From positions 5,084,001 to 5,148,000 of the forward strand of contig NZ_CP027727.1 of the NCBI RefSeq assembly GCF_003851685.1: DNA of 64,000 bases, in the 5' to 3' direction. The DNA comes from Pseudomonas sp. R5-89-07 (GTDB lineage Bacteria; Pseudomonadota; Gammaproteobacteria; Pseudomonadales; Pseudomonadaceae). Both the position numbers and the translations under genes were made by a program. The first letter of the stretch is position 1. Every line of letters begins with the position of its first letter. Shown one piece after another: positions 45,425 to 54,236 of this stretch. The notes under the pieces were generated by a model that ran no database searches, had not been told where the DNA came from, and was given only the letters and a program-made list of their open reading frames with translations.

Positions 45425-47863
45425 TCAGCTTGGCTTGGCCTCGGCCAACGCCTGCTGTGCCAGTTCCTTTTCCGCTTCCTTCAAGTCTTCCTCGCTGATC
45501 ATCTCCGCAATCGCACGCAGACGCTCCACCACGCGGGCATTGACCGTGCCTTCCGGGAACTGCCCTTCGGCGTCCGGCTCACCGGCATCCTCGCCCACCA
45601 GCAGGCTCAGCGCCTCATCCGCCTGGCGCACCGCGTAGATATGGAACTGCCCAGCGCGCACGGCCTGCAATACCTTCTCGTCGAGCATCAGCGTGGCCAC
45701 GTTAGCCTGGGGAATGATCGCGCCCTGTTCGCCGGTCAAACCGCGCGCTTCGCACAGGCGGAAGAAGCCTTCGATTTTCTCGTTGACCCCACCCACCGCC
45801 TGCACTTCACCAAACTGGTTGATCGAGCCGGTGATGGCAAAGCACTGCTTGAGCGGCGTCTTCGACAAGGCCGAGATCAGGGTGCAGGCTTCGCCCAGGG
45901 AGGCGCTGTCACCATCCACATAACCGTAGGACTGTTCCAGCGCGATGCTCGCCGAGATGGCCAGCGGGAATTCCTGAGCGTAACGGCTACCCAGGTAACC
46001 GGTGAGGATCATCACGCCCTTGGAGTGAATCGGCTGGCCGAGGTTGACCTCTCGCTCGATGTCGACGATCCCGCTGCCGCCGGGGTACACCGTGGCGGAA
46101 ATCCGCGCCGGTACGCCGAACGCCGAATCACCGACCTCCAGCACCGTCAGGCCGTTGCACTTGCCCACGGCGGCACCGGCGGTGTCGATCAGGATCACCC
46201 CGGCGAGCATGTCGTCGAGAATGCGCGCCGACACGCGACCGGTGCGCGTGGCCTTGGCCTTGAGCGCACGTTCGATGTGCCCGGCGTCGGTCATTTCGTC
46301 GCCAGCCAGGTGGCGAATGAAGTCCGCCTCGCTGACCAGCTGGAACAAATCGCCGATGCGCGCCGACAAGCGGCCCTGATGTTCGGCCAGGCGTGCGCTG
46401 TAGGTCGCCAGCCGCGCTACCGCGTCCGACGTCAGCGGCGCCATGCCCTCTTCCGAGGTGCGGGTCTTGAGCAACTGGGCGAACTGCTCCAGGCTTTCAT
46501 CGACCATCGGGATGTCTTCGTCGAAGTCCACCAGTACCCGGAACATTTCCTGGAAGTCCGGATCGGCATCCTGCAACGCGTAGTACAGCTGACGCGAACC
46601 GATGATGATCACCTTGACCTGCAACGGGATCATTTGCGGGTTGAGCGTCACGGTGGCCAGGCGACCCAGTTCGCCAAGCGGCGACTCCATCTTCAGTTTG
46701 CGCGACTGCAAGGAACGCTTGAGCGCATCCCATACAAACGGCTCGCTGAGCATTTTTTCCGCTTCCAGGATCAGGAAACCACCGTTAGCCCGGTGCAACG
46801 CGCCTGGGCGCAGTTGGCGATACGTGGTGTACAGCGCGCCCTGGTCGGTGCTGTATTCGATACGGCCGAACAGGTTATCGTAGGTCGGGTGCGGCTCGAA
46901 CACCACCGGTGCGCCGCCATTGACCGCATGACCAACCACCAGGCTCGGGCAGTACTGCTCTTCCAGCAGTTTGCGCGCCTGGGCATCAGTCTTCGAATCG
47001 TCGACCAATTGCTCGACCACGGTTTTGAGCAGGTACACCTGCATGGCCTGCAGGTAACCGCAGACGGCAGCGTTTTCCGCGTACTTTTCCGACAGCGGTG
47101 CGAGCAAAGGCTGCAGGGCCAGGGTGATGGTTTCTTCGTTGAACTGGCGCAGTTGGTTGTTTGATTCACGTTTCCACTGCGGCAGGCTCGCCAGCTCTTC
47201 GTTGAGGCGCTCTTCCAGCTCGGAAATATCCGTGTGGAAGCGCTCGCGGTCGACTTCCGGCAGTTGCGAGAACTCAGCCTCATCCAGGGCCTTGCCATCG
47301 AGCATCGGGGTGAAGGCGATGTTGGAGCTGTCGCGGTACAGCGCCACGTCCTTTTCCAGGGCCAGGCGCTCGATCACGTCCAGAGCCTTGTCGTAACGCT
47401 GGTTGAACGCTCGGTCGATGGCGCTTTTGCGCTGTTGATAAGTCGGGTGTTCGAACACCGCCGGGAAGGTCGCCACCAGGTTGTCGACCAATCCGTTGAT
47501 ATCGGCGATGAACGCCGCCGCGCCGCCGCCTGGCAATTCCAGGGCGCGCGGTTCGCGCGGCTCATCGAAATTATTCACATACACCCAGTCCGACGGGGTT
47601 TGCAGGCGCTTGCCTTCGGCCTTCAGGTAACGTTTGACGAACGAGAAGCGACCGGTACCCGGCTCGCCCATGACAAACACGTTGTAACCGGGACGTGGCA
47701 TCGCCACGCCGAACTGCAAGGCTTCAACCGCACGTTCCTGGCCAAGCACACCGCGAAAGGGCTCCAAATCATTGGTGGTCGAGAAGCTGAACTGTTCAGC
47801 GGAGAAAGGGCGAGTCAGCGCTTCGGGCGCTAGGCGCAAGCTGGCAGCAACAGGATCAGGCAT
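45425..47863 (-). CDS. asrA: Lon-like ATP-dependent protease (AsrA type)
   Basis: An 812-residue AAA+ protease resembling PA0779 AsrA of P. aeruginosa, linked there to stress responses to aminoglycosides. It has Walker A GEPGTGR (about 66, with Arg in place of the usual Lys), a large helical insertion (about 130-300), and a C-terminal S16 Lon domain with the catalytic Ser in DGDSASLGE and Lys in NEKIEGFF. The changed Walker A is worth noting. A CCCCAT string lies upstream, but no convincing sigma-32 promoter is seen. It is transcribed alone. Confidence 0.85.
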   Translation of the reverse strand: MPDPVAASLRLAPEALTRPFSAEQFSFSTTNDLEPFRGVLGQERAVEALQFGVAMPRPGYNVFVMGEPGTGRFSFVKRYLKAEGKRLQTPSDWVYVNNFDEPREPRALELPGGGAAAFIADINGLVDNLVATFPAVFEHPTYQQRKSAIDRAFNQRYDKALDVIERLALEKDVALYRDSSNIAFTPMLDGKALDEAEFSQLPEVDRERFHTDISELEERLNEELASLPQWKRESNNQLRQFNEETITLALQPLLAPLSEKYAENAAVCGYLQAMQVYLLKTVVEQLVDDSKTDAQARKLLEEQYCPSLVVGHAVNGGAPVVFEPHPTYDNLFGRIEYSTDQGALYTTYRQLRPGALHRANGGFLILEAEKMLSEPFVWDALKRSLQSRKLKMESPLGELGRLATVTLNPQMIPLQVKVIIIGSRQLYYALQDADPDFQEMFRVLVDFDEDIPMVDESLEQFAQLLKTRTSEEGMAPLTSDAVARLATYSARLAEHQGRLSARIGDLFQLVSEADFIRHLAGDEMTDAGHIERALKAKATRTGRVSARILDDMLAGVILIDTAGAAVGKCNGLTVLEVGDSAFGVPARISATVYPGGSGIVDIEREVNLGQPIHSKGVMILTGYLGSRYAQEFPLAISASIALEQSYGYVDGDSASLGEACTLISALSKTPLKQCFAITGSINQFGEVQAVGGVNEKIEGFFRLCEARGLTGEQGAIIPQANVATLMLDEKVLQAVRAGQFHIYAVRQADEALSLLVGEDAGEPDAEGQFPEGTVNARVVERLRAIAEMISEEDLKEAEKELAQQALAEAKPS

Positions 47864-48129
47864 CGGGCTTCCTTACATCAGGCGGGGCAGATGGGGGCAT
47901 TCTGGCTCTCGGTTGCGCGCTCTGGCAAGGCGCGCTTTTGGGAAAGCGTAGACAGCACCCGCGCCGTACAAAAAAAACGTTCAAGACCGAATGTTTTATA
48001 AAAAATCACGGAACCCCTGGAACCTGCCTAAACTCCAAACTGCGCGGGTTGGACTAATAACTGGCCCCTAGGGCGTTGCGAAGCGCCTGAACCCTTGTCC
48101 ATTGGTTTGCACACAAAGAGAACAAAGCT

Positions 48130-48618
48130 ATGAAACGGATCCTTCTTGGTACTCTCTTCACCGTCGTCTCCCTCAACGCAATGGCAGAATCACCAGGTGG
48201 CCCGAACTGCGGTTGGGGCAACATGTTGTTCGAAGGCCAGCGCGGTACACCGGCCCACTTCCTGGCCTCCACCACTAACGGCACCTCGGGTAACGCCACC
48301 TTCGGCATGACCTCGGGCACCAACGGTTGCAGCACCAACAGCGCACTGACCTACGGCGGCAAGTCGTGGATTGCCATGAATGGCATGATGAACGAGCTGT
48401 CCGAAGACATGGCCAAGGGTAACGGCGAAGCGCTGACCACCTACGCCGTGGTACTGGGCGTGGCACCGGAAGACCGCGAGCACTTCGCGGCCGTGACCCA
48501 CGAGCACTTCCAGCAGATCTTCAGCAAGGCTGACGTGACCGCTGACGACGTGCACAACAACACCATTGCCGTACTGAAAAGTGATGCCCGTCTGGCGAAA
48601 TACGCTACCCAGGCTTAA
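48130..48618 (+). CDS. DUF3015 family secreted protein
   Basis: A 162-residue precursor with signal peptide ending NAMAES (about 20). The mature start PGGPNCGWGNMLFEGQRGTPAHFLASTTNGTSGN is the DUF3015 signature, with conserved Gly and Cys. No function is assigned. It is followed by a DUF4105 gene after a strong terminator; the two are neighbours in many Pseudomonas. Confidence 0.93.
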   Translation: MKRILLGTLFTVVSLNAMAESPGGPNCGWGNMLFEGQRGTPAHFLASTTNGTSGNATFGMTSGTNGCSTNSALTYGGKSWIAMNGMMNELSEDMAKGNGEALTTYAVVLGVAPEDREHFAAVTHEHFQQIFSKADVTADDVHNNTIAVLKSDARLAKYATQA

Positions 48619-48628
48619 GCTCGACCTG

Positions 48629-48660
48629 CCCGCGCCTTTCGAGGCGCGGGTTTTATTTTT
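48629..48660 (+). terminator. Terminator after the DUF3015 gene
   Basis: CCCGCGCC and GGCGCGGG form an eight-base stem around TTTCGA and are followed by TTTTATTTTT. Confidence 0.9.
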
Positions 48661-48710
48661 TCGACCTGCCCCCCTTGGGTCTTTTTTTCAGTCCGACTTA
48701 AGTAGCCCCC

Positions 48711-50564
48711 ATGCTCAAACGCCTCGCTTGCCTGGCTTTCTTCGCTTGCGCCCCGCTGCATGCGGCACCGCACCTCGACGATCAACGTTTGCAGCAACTG
48801 GCCAATGACCCTTTCTGGTTATCCCTGGGCCATTACGAAACCGGCAAGATCAAGGGCTGGCGCAGCTACGTCAGCGACAAGAAGTTTTTCCTCGCCGCCG
48901 ATGGCGCGCACCATCCGGACGCCGAACTCAAGGCCACCGTGGAAGCGCTGTACGCGCCGGCCAGCCTGGGTGAAAAACACGCCCAATGCGTATACCCCGC
49001 ACGCACCCGCTGGCTCAAGGACCAGTTGCAACTGACCGACCTGCCGGCGGTGGACTGCAAAGAATTCAAGCAATGGTTCAACGACGTCGCGCCCCACAGC
49101 GCGGTGATGATCTTCCCGGCGGCGTACCTCAACAGCCCGTCGTCGATGTTCGGCCACACCTTGCTGCGCATCGACCAGGCCGACGTGCAAAGCAACAACA
49201 CAGCGCTGCTCAGTTACGCGATCAACTTCGGCGCCTATATCGAAGGCTCGGACAACAGCATTCTGTATGCCTGGAAGGGCCTGATGGGCGGCTACCCCGG
49301 CCTGTTCGCCCTGGTGCCCTACCAGGAAAAACTCTCCGAATACCGCAGCCTGGAAAACCGTGACCTGTGGGAATACCGCCTGAACCTCACCGAAGTCGAG
49401 ACCAAGCGCATGGTCGAACACGTGTGGGAACTCAAGCAGATCCAGTTCGACTATTTCTTCTTCGATGAAAACTGCTCCTACCGCCTGCTGGAACTGCTGC
49501 AAGTGGCGCGCCCCGGCCTGCGCCTGACCGAGCAGTTCCCGCTGACTGCGATCCCCACCGACACCGTCAAGGCAGTGAAAGACGCGGGCCTGGTGGAGAA
49601 AATCGACTATCGCCCCTCCCGTGAACGCGAACTGCTCGAGCGTGCCAAACCGCTGGATGGCGATGAGCAGCAATGGGTGCTCAGCATCAGCGACGACCAG
49701 AAGCAATTGCAGGCGCCGGCTTTCAAAGCCCTGCCCCGCGAGCGTCAGGCGCTGATCATCGATGCCGCCTATCGCCTCGGCCGCTACCGCGCCAACGGTT
49801 TGGAACGCGACACCGAACGCTCCCAGCGCAGCTTTGAACTGCTGCGCGCGATCAACCAGAACCCTGCGCCAGACCTGAAGATCACCCCGCCCGGCCTGCC
49901 GGAAAACGGTCACGAGTCGCGCACCTGGCAAGCTGGCATCGGCACCCGTGGCGACAAAGCCTTCGGCGAATACGGCCTGCGCATGGCCTATCACGACCTC
50001 AACGACAACGCCGAAGGCTTCCCCCTGGGCGCACAGATCGAGATCCTGCAGATGAAACTGCGCCAGTACGAAGGCAACCACTGGCAACTGCAGCAACTGG
50101 ACCTGGCCACCATCCGCTCCCTGACCCCACGCAACGCCCTGCTGCAACCCTGGTCATGGCAAGTCACCGGCGGCCTGGAGCGCGTACCGGGCAAGCATGA
50201 CGACGAAACCCTGGTCGCCCACGTCAACGGCGGCGCCGGCGGCACCTGGCAGCTGAGCGACGACATGCTCGGCTTCGCCCTCGGCACCGTGCGCGTGGAA
50301 CACAACAATGACTTCAGCGAAGCCATCTCCCCGGCGGCCGGGTTCAACACCGGCGTGTTGTGGAAAAACCCACTGGGCAACCTGAGCCTGGAAGCCAAGG
50401 GGGATTTCTTCACCAATGGTGAAGTACGGCGCAGCATCAGCCTGAACCAGCAGTGGGAACTGTCGCGCAACCTGGGCCTGCGCTTGAGCGCCCAGCGCGA
50501 ATACAGCCACTTGTCGACACCGGTGAATGAAGTGATGCTCGAAGTGAAGTGGTACCACTACTGA
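48711..50564 (+). CDS. DUF4105 envelope protein with C-terminal beta-barrel-like region
   Basis: A 617-residue precursor with signal peptide ending LHAAP (about 20). The DUF4105 domain covers about 110-260, with NSPSSMFGHTLLRID, SYAINFGAYIEGSDNSILYAWKGL and YFFFDENCSYRLLELL. These His and Asn-Cys motifs recall the NlpC-like/LapG fold. From about 400 the sequence alternates polar and hydrophobic residues and ends VMLEVKWYHY, with a terminal aromatic as in outer-membrane barrels. A protease or binding role is possible but unknown. Confidence 0.85.
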   Translation: MLKRLACLAFFACAPLHAAPHLDDQRLQQLANDPFWLSLGHYETGKIKGWRSYVSDKKFFLAADGAHHPDAELKATVEALYAPASLGEKHAQCVYPARTRWLKDQLQLTDLPAVDCKEFKQWFNDVAPHSAVMIFPAAYLNSPSSMFGHTLLRIDQADVQSNNTALLSYAINFGAYIEGSDNSILYAWKGLMGGYPGLFALVPYQEKLSEYRSLENRDLWEYRLNLTEVETKRMVEHVWELKQIQFDYFFFDENCSYRLLELLQVARPGLRLTEQFPLTAIPTDTVKAVKDAGLVEKIDYRPSRERELLERAKPLDGDEQQWVLSISDDQKQLQAPAFKALPRERQALIIDAAYRLGRYRANGLERDTERSQRSFELLRAINQNPAPDLKITPPGLPENGHESRTWQAGIGTRGDKAFGEYGLRMAYHDLNDNAEGFPLGAQIEILQMKLRQYEGNHWQLQQLDLATIRSLTPRNALLQPWSWQVTGGLERVPGKHDDETLVAHVNGGAGGTWQLSDDMLGFALGTVRVEHNNDFSEAISPAAGFNTGVLWKNPLGNLSLEAKGDFFTNGEVRRSISLNQQWELSRNLGLRLSAQREYSHLSTPVNEVMLEVKWYHY

Positions 50565-50583
50565 CTCAAGCCGGACAAACATC

Positions 50584-50683
50584 AAAATGTGGGGGGGGGG
50601 GCTTGCTCCCGATAGCGGTGGCTCAGTCACCAGATGCAGTGGCTGACAGTCACTCATCGGGGGCAAGCCCCCTCCCACATTTG
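50584..50683. repeat. REPIN (paired inverted REP elements) with an 11-G run
   Basis: Two REP units face each other: TGTG-G(n)-GCTTGCTCCCGAT on the left and ATCGGGGGCAAGCCCCCTCCCACA on the right, with a variable centre of about 45 bases. The left unit carries 11 consecutive G where the right one implies GGGAGGGGG. Such doublets are moved in trans by RAYT transposases in this group. No RAYT gene is in the window. Confidence 0.88.
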
Positions 50684-50804
50684 GTTTGTGCCTAGCCAGA
50701 AAATTTCGAATACCCCACATCCCGCCGACGCCCCTTTCACATACATCTGACAAATCCCATTCTAGACTTGCTCTATCAGCCGTAGATCGGCAAGGGAGTT
50801 CGCC

Positions 50805-51161
50805 ATGTGGCGGTATGCGGTCATGCTGTGGGCGGTGGTTGGGCTGTCGGGCTGCCAGACAACCCATCAGGATTTGCTGGCAAAGGGTTATCCGCCCGCC
50901 TTTGCCGATGGCTTCGACGACGGTTGCAGCAGTGGTCGCCAGGCCGCCGGGGTGATCACCGGGGAGTTTCGCAAGAACGTTCCGCGCTACCTGAAGGACC
51001 GGCAATACGCCGAAGGCTGGGAAGACGGTTTCCGCCAGTGCAAGGCCATGCGTGAGAACGAGGAGTTGCGCGACTATCAGGACCGTCGCCGGGACGACCG
51101 CGAGCATGAATGGCAGCAGGAAAAAGATCGGGATGCGGCCAAGGCTTATCGCTCGCAATAG
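50805..51161 (+). CDS. Small predicted lipoprotein
   Basis: A 118-residue precursor with lipobox VGLSGC (Cys about 17). The mature protein has a conserved GFDDGCSSGRQAAG segment and two Cys, then a C-terminal charged helix (RDYQDRRRDDREHEWQQEKDRD). Such lipoproteins are common in Pseudomonas and have no function. GGGAG precedes the ATG. Confidence 0.82.
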   Translation: MWRYAVMLWAVVGLSGCQTTHQDLLAKGYPPAFADGFDDGCSSGRQAAGVITGEFRKNVPRYLKDRQYAEGWEDGFRQCKAMRENEELRDYQDRRRDDREHEWQQEKDRDAAKAYRSQ

Positions 51162-51178
51162 CGCGCCGCGTTAGAAGC

Positions 51179-51218
51179 GGACGCAGAGCGTCCCAAGCGG
51201 CATTCCCACGCGTGGGAA
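51179..51218. repeat. Double-hairpin intergenic repeat
   Basis: GGACGC-AGA-GCGTCC is followed by the perfect palindrome TTCCCACGCGTGGGAA. The word pair with GGCATTCCCACG is a frequent intergenic repeat in fluorescent pseudomonads and differs from the REP family above. Confidence 0.6.
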
Positions 51219-51264
51219 CGATCGCACGGCGAACATGGCCCAAGCTCCATTGAGGGAGAACATC

Positions 51265-51753
51265 ATGAGCCGAGCTTTTGTAAATGAAGATAACGCCGCC
51301 GCCCAGGCTGATCAGCCGGTAGAGCGCCAGGTCAGTGAGCAGCCCAATCGCCTGACTGCACAGGGGTTGGCGCAATTGCAGGCCAAAGTTGCGCAGTTGC
51401 AACAGGAATACAGCACCGAGTCCGCCAAGAGCGATAAACAACGCCAAGCCGATATTGAGCGAGACCTGCGCTACTTCAACCAGCGGGTACAGAGCGCTCA
51501 GGTCGTGGCACCGGCGACGTCCACCGACAGGGTGCAGATCGGCAGTTGGGTGACCTTCGCCAACGAGCAGGACGAACAGCAGCGCGTCCAATTGGTCGGC
51601 GAAGACCAGGCCGATGCCAATGCGGGCTTGATCAACTGGGGTTCGCCCCTGGGCCGCGCGCTGCTGGGCGCCCAGGTGGGTGACGAGGTGCTGTGGAAGC
51701 GCCCCGTCGGCGATCAGTTGATCGAAGTGCTGCGCATCGAGCCCCAGGCTTAG
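51265..51753 (+). CDS. GreA/GreB family transcript-cleavage or polymerase-binding protein
   Basis: A 162-residue protein starting MSRAFVNEDNA. It has a predicted N-terminal coiled coil (LTAQGLAQLQAKVAQLQQEYSTESAKSDKQRQADIERDLRYFNQRV) and a C-terminal FKBP-like GreA_GreB domain (IGSWVTFANEQDEQQ, WGSPLGRALLGAQVGDEVLWKRP). The acidic D-x-K-E-N tip found in GreA is not present in the coiled coil, so cleavage activity is doubtful. Its stop overlaps the stop of gdhA by four bases. Confidence 0.85.
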   Translation: MSRAFVNEDNAAAQADQPVERQVSEQPNRLTAQGLAQLQAKVAQLQQEYSTESAKSDKQRQADIERDLRYFNQRVQSAQVVAPATSTDRVQIGSWVTFANEQDEQQRVQLVGEDQADANAGLINWGSPLGRALLGAQVGDEVLWKRPVGDQLIEVLRIEPQA

Positions 51754-53087
51754 ACGATGCCCTGGGCCAGCATCGCATCGGCGACTTTGACGAAGCCTGC
51801 GATGTTCGCGCCCTTCACGTAGTTGACCCGGCCGTTTTCTTCGCCGTAATGCACGCAGGCGTGGTGGATCGACTGCATGATCGCGTGCAGCTTGCTGTCC
51901 ACTTCACCGGCGGTCCACAGCAGGCGCATGGCGTTCTGCGACATCTCCACGCCACTTACGGCCACGCCGCCGGCATTGGAGGCCTTGCCCGGCGCGAACA
52001 GAATGCCCGCTTCGATAAAGATATCCACTGCCTCCAGGGTGGTCGGCATGTTGGCGCCTTCGGCCACACAGTGGCAGCCATTGCGCAGCAGGGCGCGGGC
52101 CGCGTCGGCGTCGAGTTCGTTCTGGGTGGCGCAGGGTAGCGCGATATCGCAAGCCAGCTCCCACGGCGTTTTGCCTGGGAGAAATTCCAGGCCGAAACGC
52201 TCGGCCAGCTCACTGATACGGCCGCGCTGTACGTTTTTCAGCGTGAGCAGAGCCGACCACTGCTCCTCGGTCAAACCGCTCTCGGCATACAGGGTGCCTT
52301 CGGAATCCGACAGGGAAATCACCTTGCCACCCAGGTCCATCACTTTGCGCGCCGCGTACTGCGCCACGTTGCCTGAGCCGGAGATTGCCACGCGCTTGCC
52401 TTCGACCCGCTGGCCGTCGCGCTTGAGCATTTCTTCGGCGAAGTACACACAGCCAAAACCGGTGGCTTCCGGGCGGATCAGGCTGCCGCCGTAGCTCATG
52501 CCCTTACCGGTCAGCACTGAGGTGAATTGGTTACTCAGGCGTTTGTACTGGCCGAACAGAAAACCGATTTCCCGCGCGCCCACGCCGATATCGCCGGCCG
52601 GTACGTCCACGTCCGCACCGATGTGGCGGTACAGCTCGCTCATGAACGCCTGGCAGAAGCGCATCACTTCGGCGTCGCTCTTGCCCTTGGGGTCGAAGTC
52701 CGAGCCGCCTTTGCCGCCACCCATGGGTAGCGAGGTCAGGGAGTTCTTGAAGGTCTGTTCGAAGGCGAGGAATTTCAGCACACCCAGGTTGACCGAAGGA
52801 TGGAAGCGCAAGCCGCCTTTGTACGGGCCGATGGCGCTGTTCATCTGGATACGGAAACCACGATTGATCTGAACCTTGCCGTGATCATCCACCCACGATA
52901 CCCGGAAGGTAATTGCGCGTTCCGGCTCGCAGATGCGCTCCAGAATGCCCGAGGTCAGGTAGTGGGGATTGGCTTCATGAAACGGCCACAGGCTGCGCAG
53001 GACTTCTTCTACGGCCTGGTGGAACTCCGGTTGGTCGGGGTCGCGTTTCTTGAGGCGGGCGAGGAAGGATTCGACGGATTCGCGCAT
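51750..53087 (-). CDS. gdhA: NADP-specific glutamate dehydrogenase
   Basis: GdhA makes glutamate from 2-oxoglutarate and ammonia. The 445-residue hexameric-type enzyme starts MRESVESFLARLKKRDPDQPEF. It has the catalytic region LPMGGGKGGSDFDPKGKSDAE (seen as GGGKGGSDFD with catalytic Lys, about 120-130) and the Rossmann motif GSGNVAQYA (about 237). The ATG inside a longer frame matches the family. A 210-base gap separates it from the phosphonate operon, with no gene in it. Confidence 0.97.
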   Translation of the reverse strand: MRESVESFLARLKKRDPDQPEFHQAVEEVLRSLWPFHEANPHYLTSGILERICEPERAITFRVSWVDDHGKVQINRGFRIQMNSAIGPYKGGLRFHPSVNLGVLKFLAFEQTFKNSLTSLPMGGGKGGSDFDPKGKSDAEVMRFCQAFMSELYRHIGADVDVPAGDIGVGAREIGFLFGQYKRLSNQFTSVLTGKGMSYGGSLIRPEATGFGCVYFAEEMLKRDGQRVEGKRVAISGSGNVAQYAARKVMDLGGKVISLSDSEGTLYAESGLTEEQWSALLTLKNVQRGRISELAERFGLEFLPGKTPWELACDIALPCATQNELDADAARALLRNGCHCVAEGANMPTTLEAVDIFIEAGILFAPGKASNAGGVAVSGVEMSQNAMRLLWTAGEVDSKLHAIMQSIHHACVHYGEENGRVNYVKGANIAGFVKVADAMLAQGIV

Positions 53088-53297
53088 GAAAAGTCTCGGG
53101 AAAATGATTGTTGTTAAACAGAGATTGAGCCGGACTTTATCAATTCGTTTCGCACCGTGACAGGGCAAAATGTCGCCTTTATGAATTTAAATGGTGCATT
53201 CATATAAATAAACAGCGCTTTTCGCCCTGAAACGGGGATTTCAACACGACACATGCACCAATGAGTGAAAGGCTGGACGGCAGCCCCGCGCATCGCG

Positions 53298-54188
53298 CTA
53301 GCGCGTCCCGGGCACCAGATCGAGTATCTCGTCGATGCCCAGGCAACGTGGCTCCAGCTCCAGCGTCCTGCCATTGGCGAGTATTCCGACGGCGGTATCG
53401 CGCATAGCCAGATAGGCGCTGCGCAACATGTGATTGGCATAAATCACCGCGTTGAAACCTGCTCGCTCCAGCACCTCGAACTTCAGGTGAACATAGCTGG
53501 TCGGCACGCAAATCAGCGGCACCCTGGGCCGTTGCAGGCGAAACTGCCGGGCGAATTCCAGTATTTCCAGACCATCCTGCTTGCGGCTATGGATCATGAT
53601 GCCATCCGCCCCCGCCTCGACATACGCCAGACACCGCGCCATCGCCTCCTCCATGCCGCGATCCAGGATCAAGCTTTCACACCGGGCAATCATCATCAGC
53701 CCTGATCCGGTGCGACTCGCACAGCCGGCCTGGAGTTTGGCGCAAAAGGCCTCGATGGACTCCTGCGCCTGGTCGACCTCGATGCCCAAGAGTGAGTTCT
53801 TCTTCAAGCCGCACTTGTCTTCGATCACCACCGCCGAGACGCCCGCGCGCTCCAGCATCTTGATATGAATCGCGAAATGTTCGGCCTTGCCGCCGGTATC
53901 GGCATCGAATATCAGCGGCAGCGAACACACATCGAAAATTTCGCGAATCCCCGGCAATCGGTTACTGGGCGAAAGAATTTCGATGTCGGGTAACCCGCGC
54001 TGGGTCGAGTCGGTCAGCGAACTCGACCAGATGGCGTCGTACCCCACCGTATGCCCGGGGCTGATTTCCAGCCTGGCGCGTTGCGCGAGCAACGCCGATA
54101 TCGGGCTATGGGCTTCGAGTACGCGCAGGCAACGGTTGCTATCCAGTAGCGCCGACAGAGGGCGTCGGCGCGCTTCGGTATCCATCAT
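53298..54188 (-). CDS. Phosphoenolpyruvate mutase (phosphonopyruvate synthesis)
   Basis: PEP mutase makes the C-P bond by rearranging phosphoenolpyruvate to phosphonopyruvate. The 296-residue product carries the diagnostic gating loop EDKCGLKKNSL (E123-D124-K125, K129, N131, S132). Further active-site residues are W54-S-S-S-L58, D68, DAD 95-97, R169 and H200; all match known mutases except Ser for a Gly near 57. These separate it from isocitrate and methylisocitrate lyases, which have KKCGH. The ATG behind AAGGAG was chosen. It is the last gene of the six-gene operon. Confidence 0.93.
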   Translation of the reverse strand: MMDTEARRRPLSALLDSNRCLRVLEAHSPISALLAQRARLEISPGHTVGYDAIWSSSLTDSTQRGLPDIEILSPSNRLPGIREIFDVCSLPLIFDADTGGKAEHFAIHIKMLERAGVSAVVIEDKCGLKKNSLLGIEVDQAQESIEAFCAKLQAGCASRTGSGLMMIARCESLILDRGMEEAMARCLAYVEAGADGIMIHSRKQDGLEILEFARQFRLQRPRVPLICVPTSYVHLKFEVLERAGFNAVIYANHMLRSAYLAMRDTAVGILANGRTLELEPRCLGIDEILDLVPGTR

Positions 54189-54236
54189 AGGGTTCAGGCT
54201 CCTTATCGGCGGCACAACGGGGGCTATCGGACAGCC

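Noticed and set aside
45257..47164. 635-codon open frame on the plus strand
   Set aside because: It is antisense to the Lon-like protease, which has clear catalytic motifs.
53298..54188. Isocitrate or methylisocitrate lyase (PrpB)
   Set aside because: The catalytic loop reads EDKCGLKKNS rather than the lyase KKCGH, and the neighbours are not of the methylcitrate cycle.
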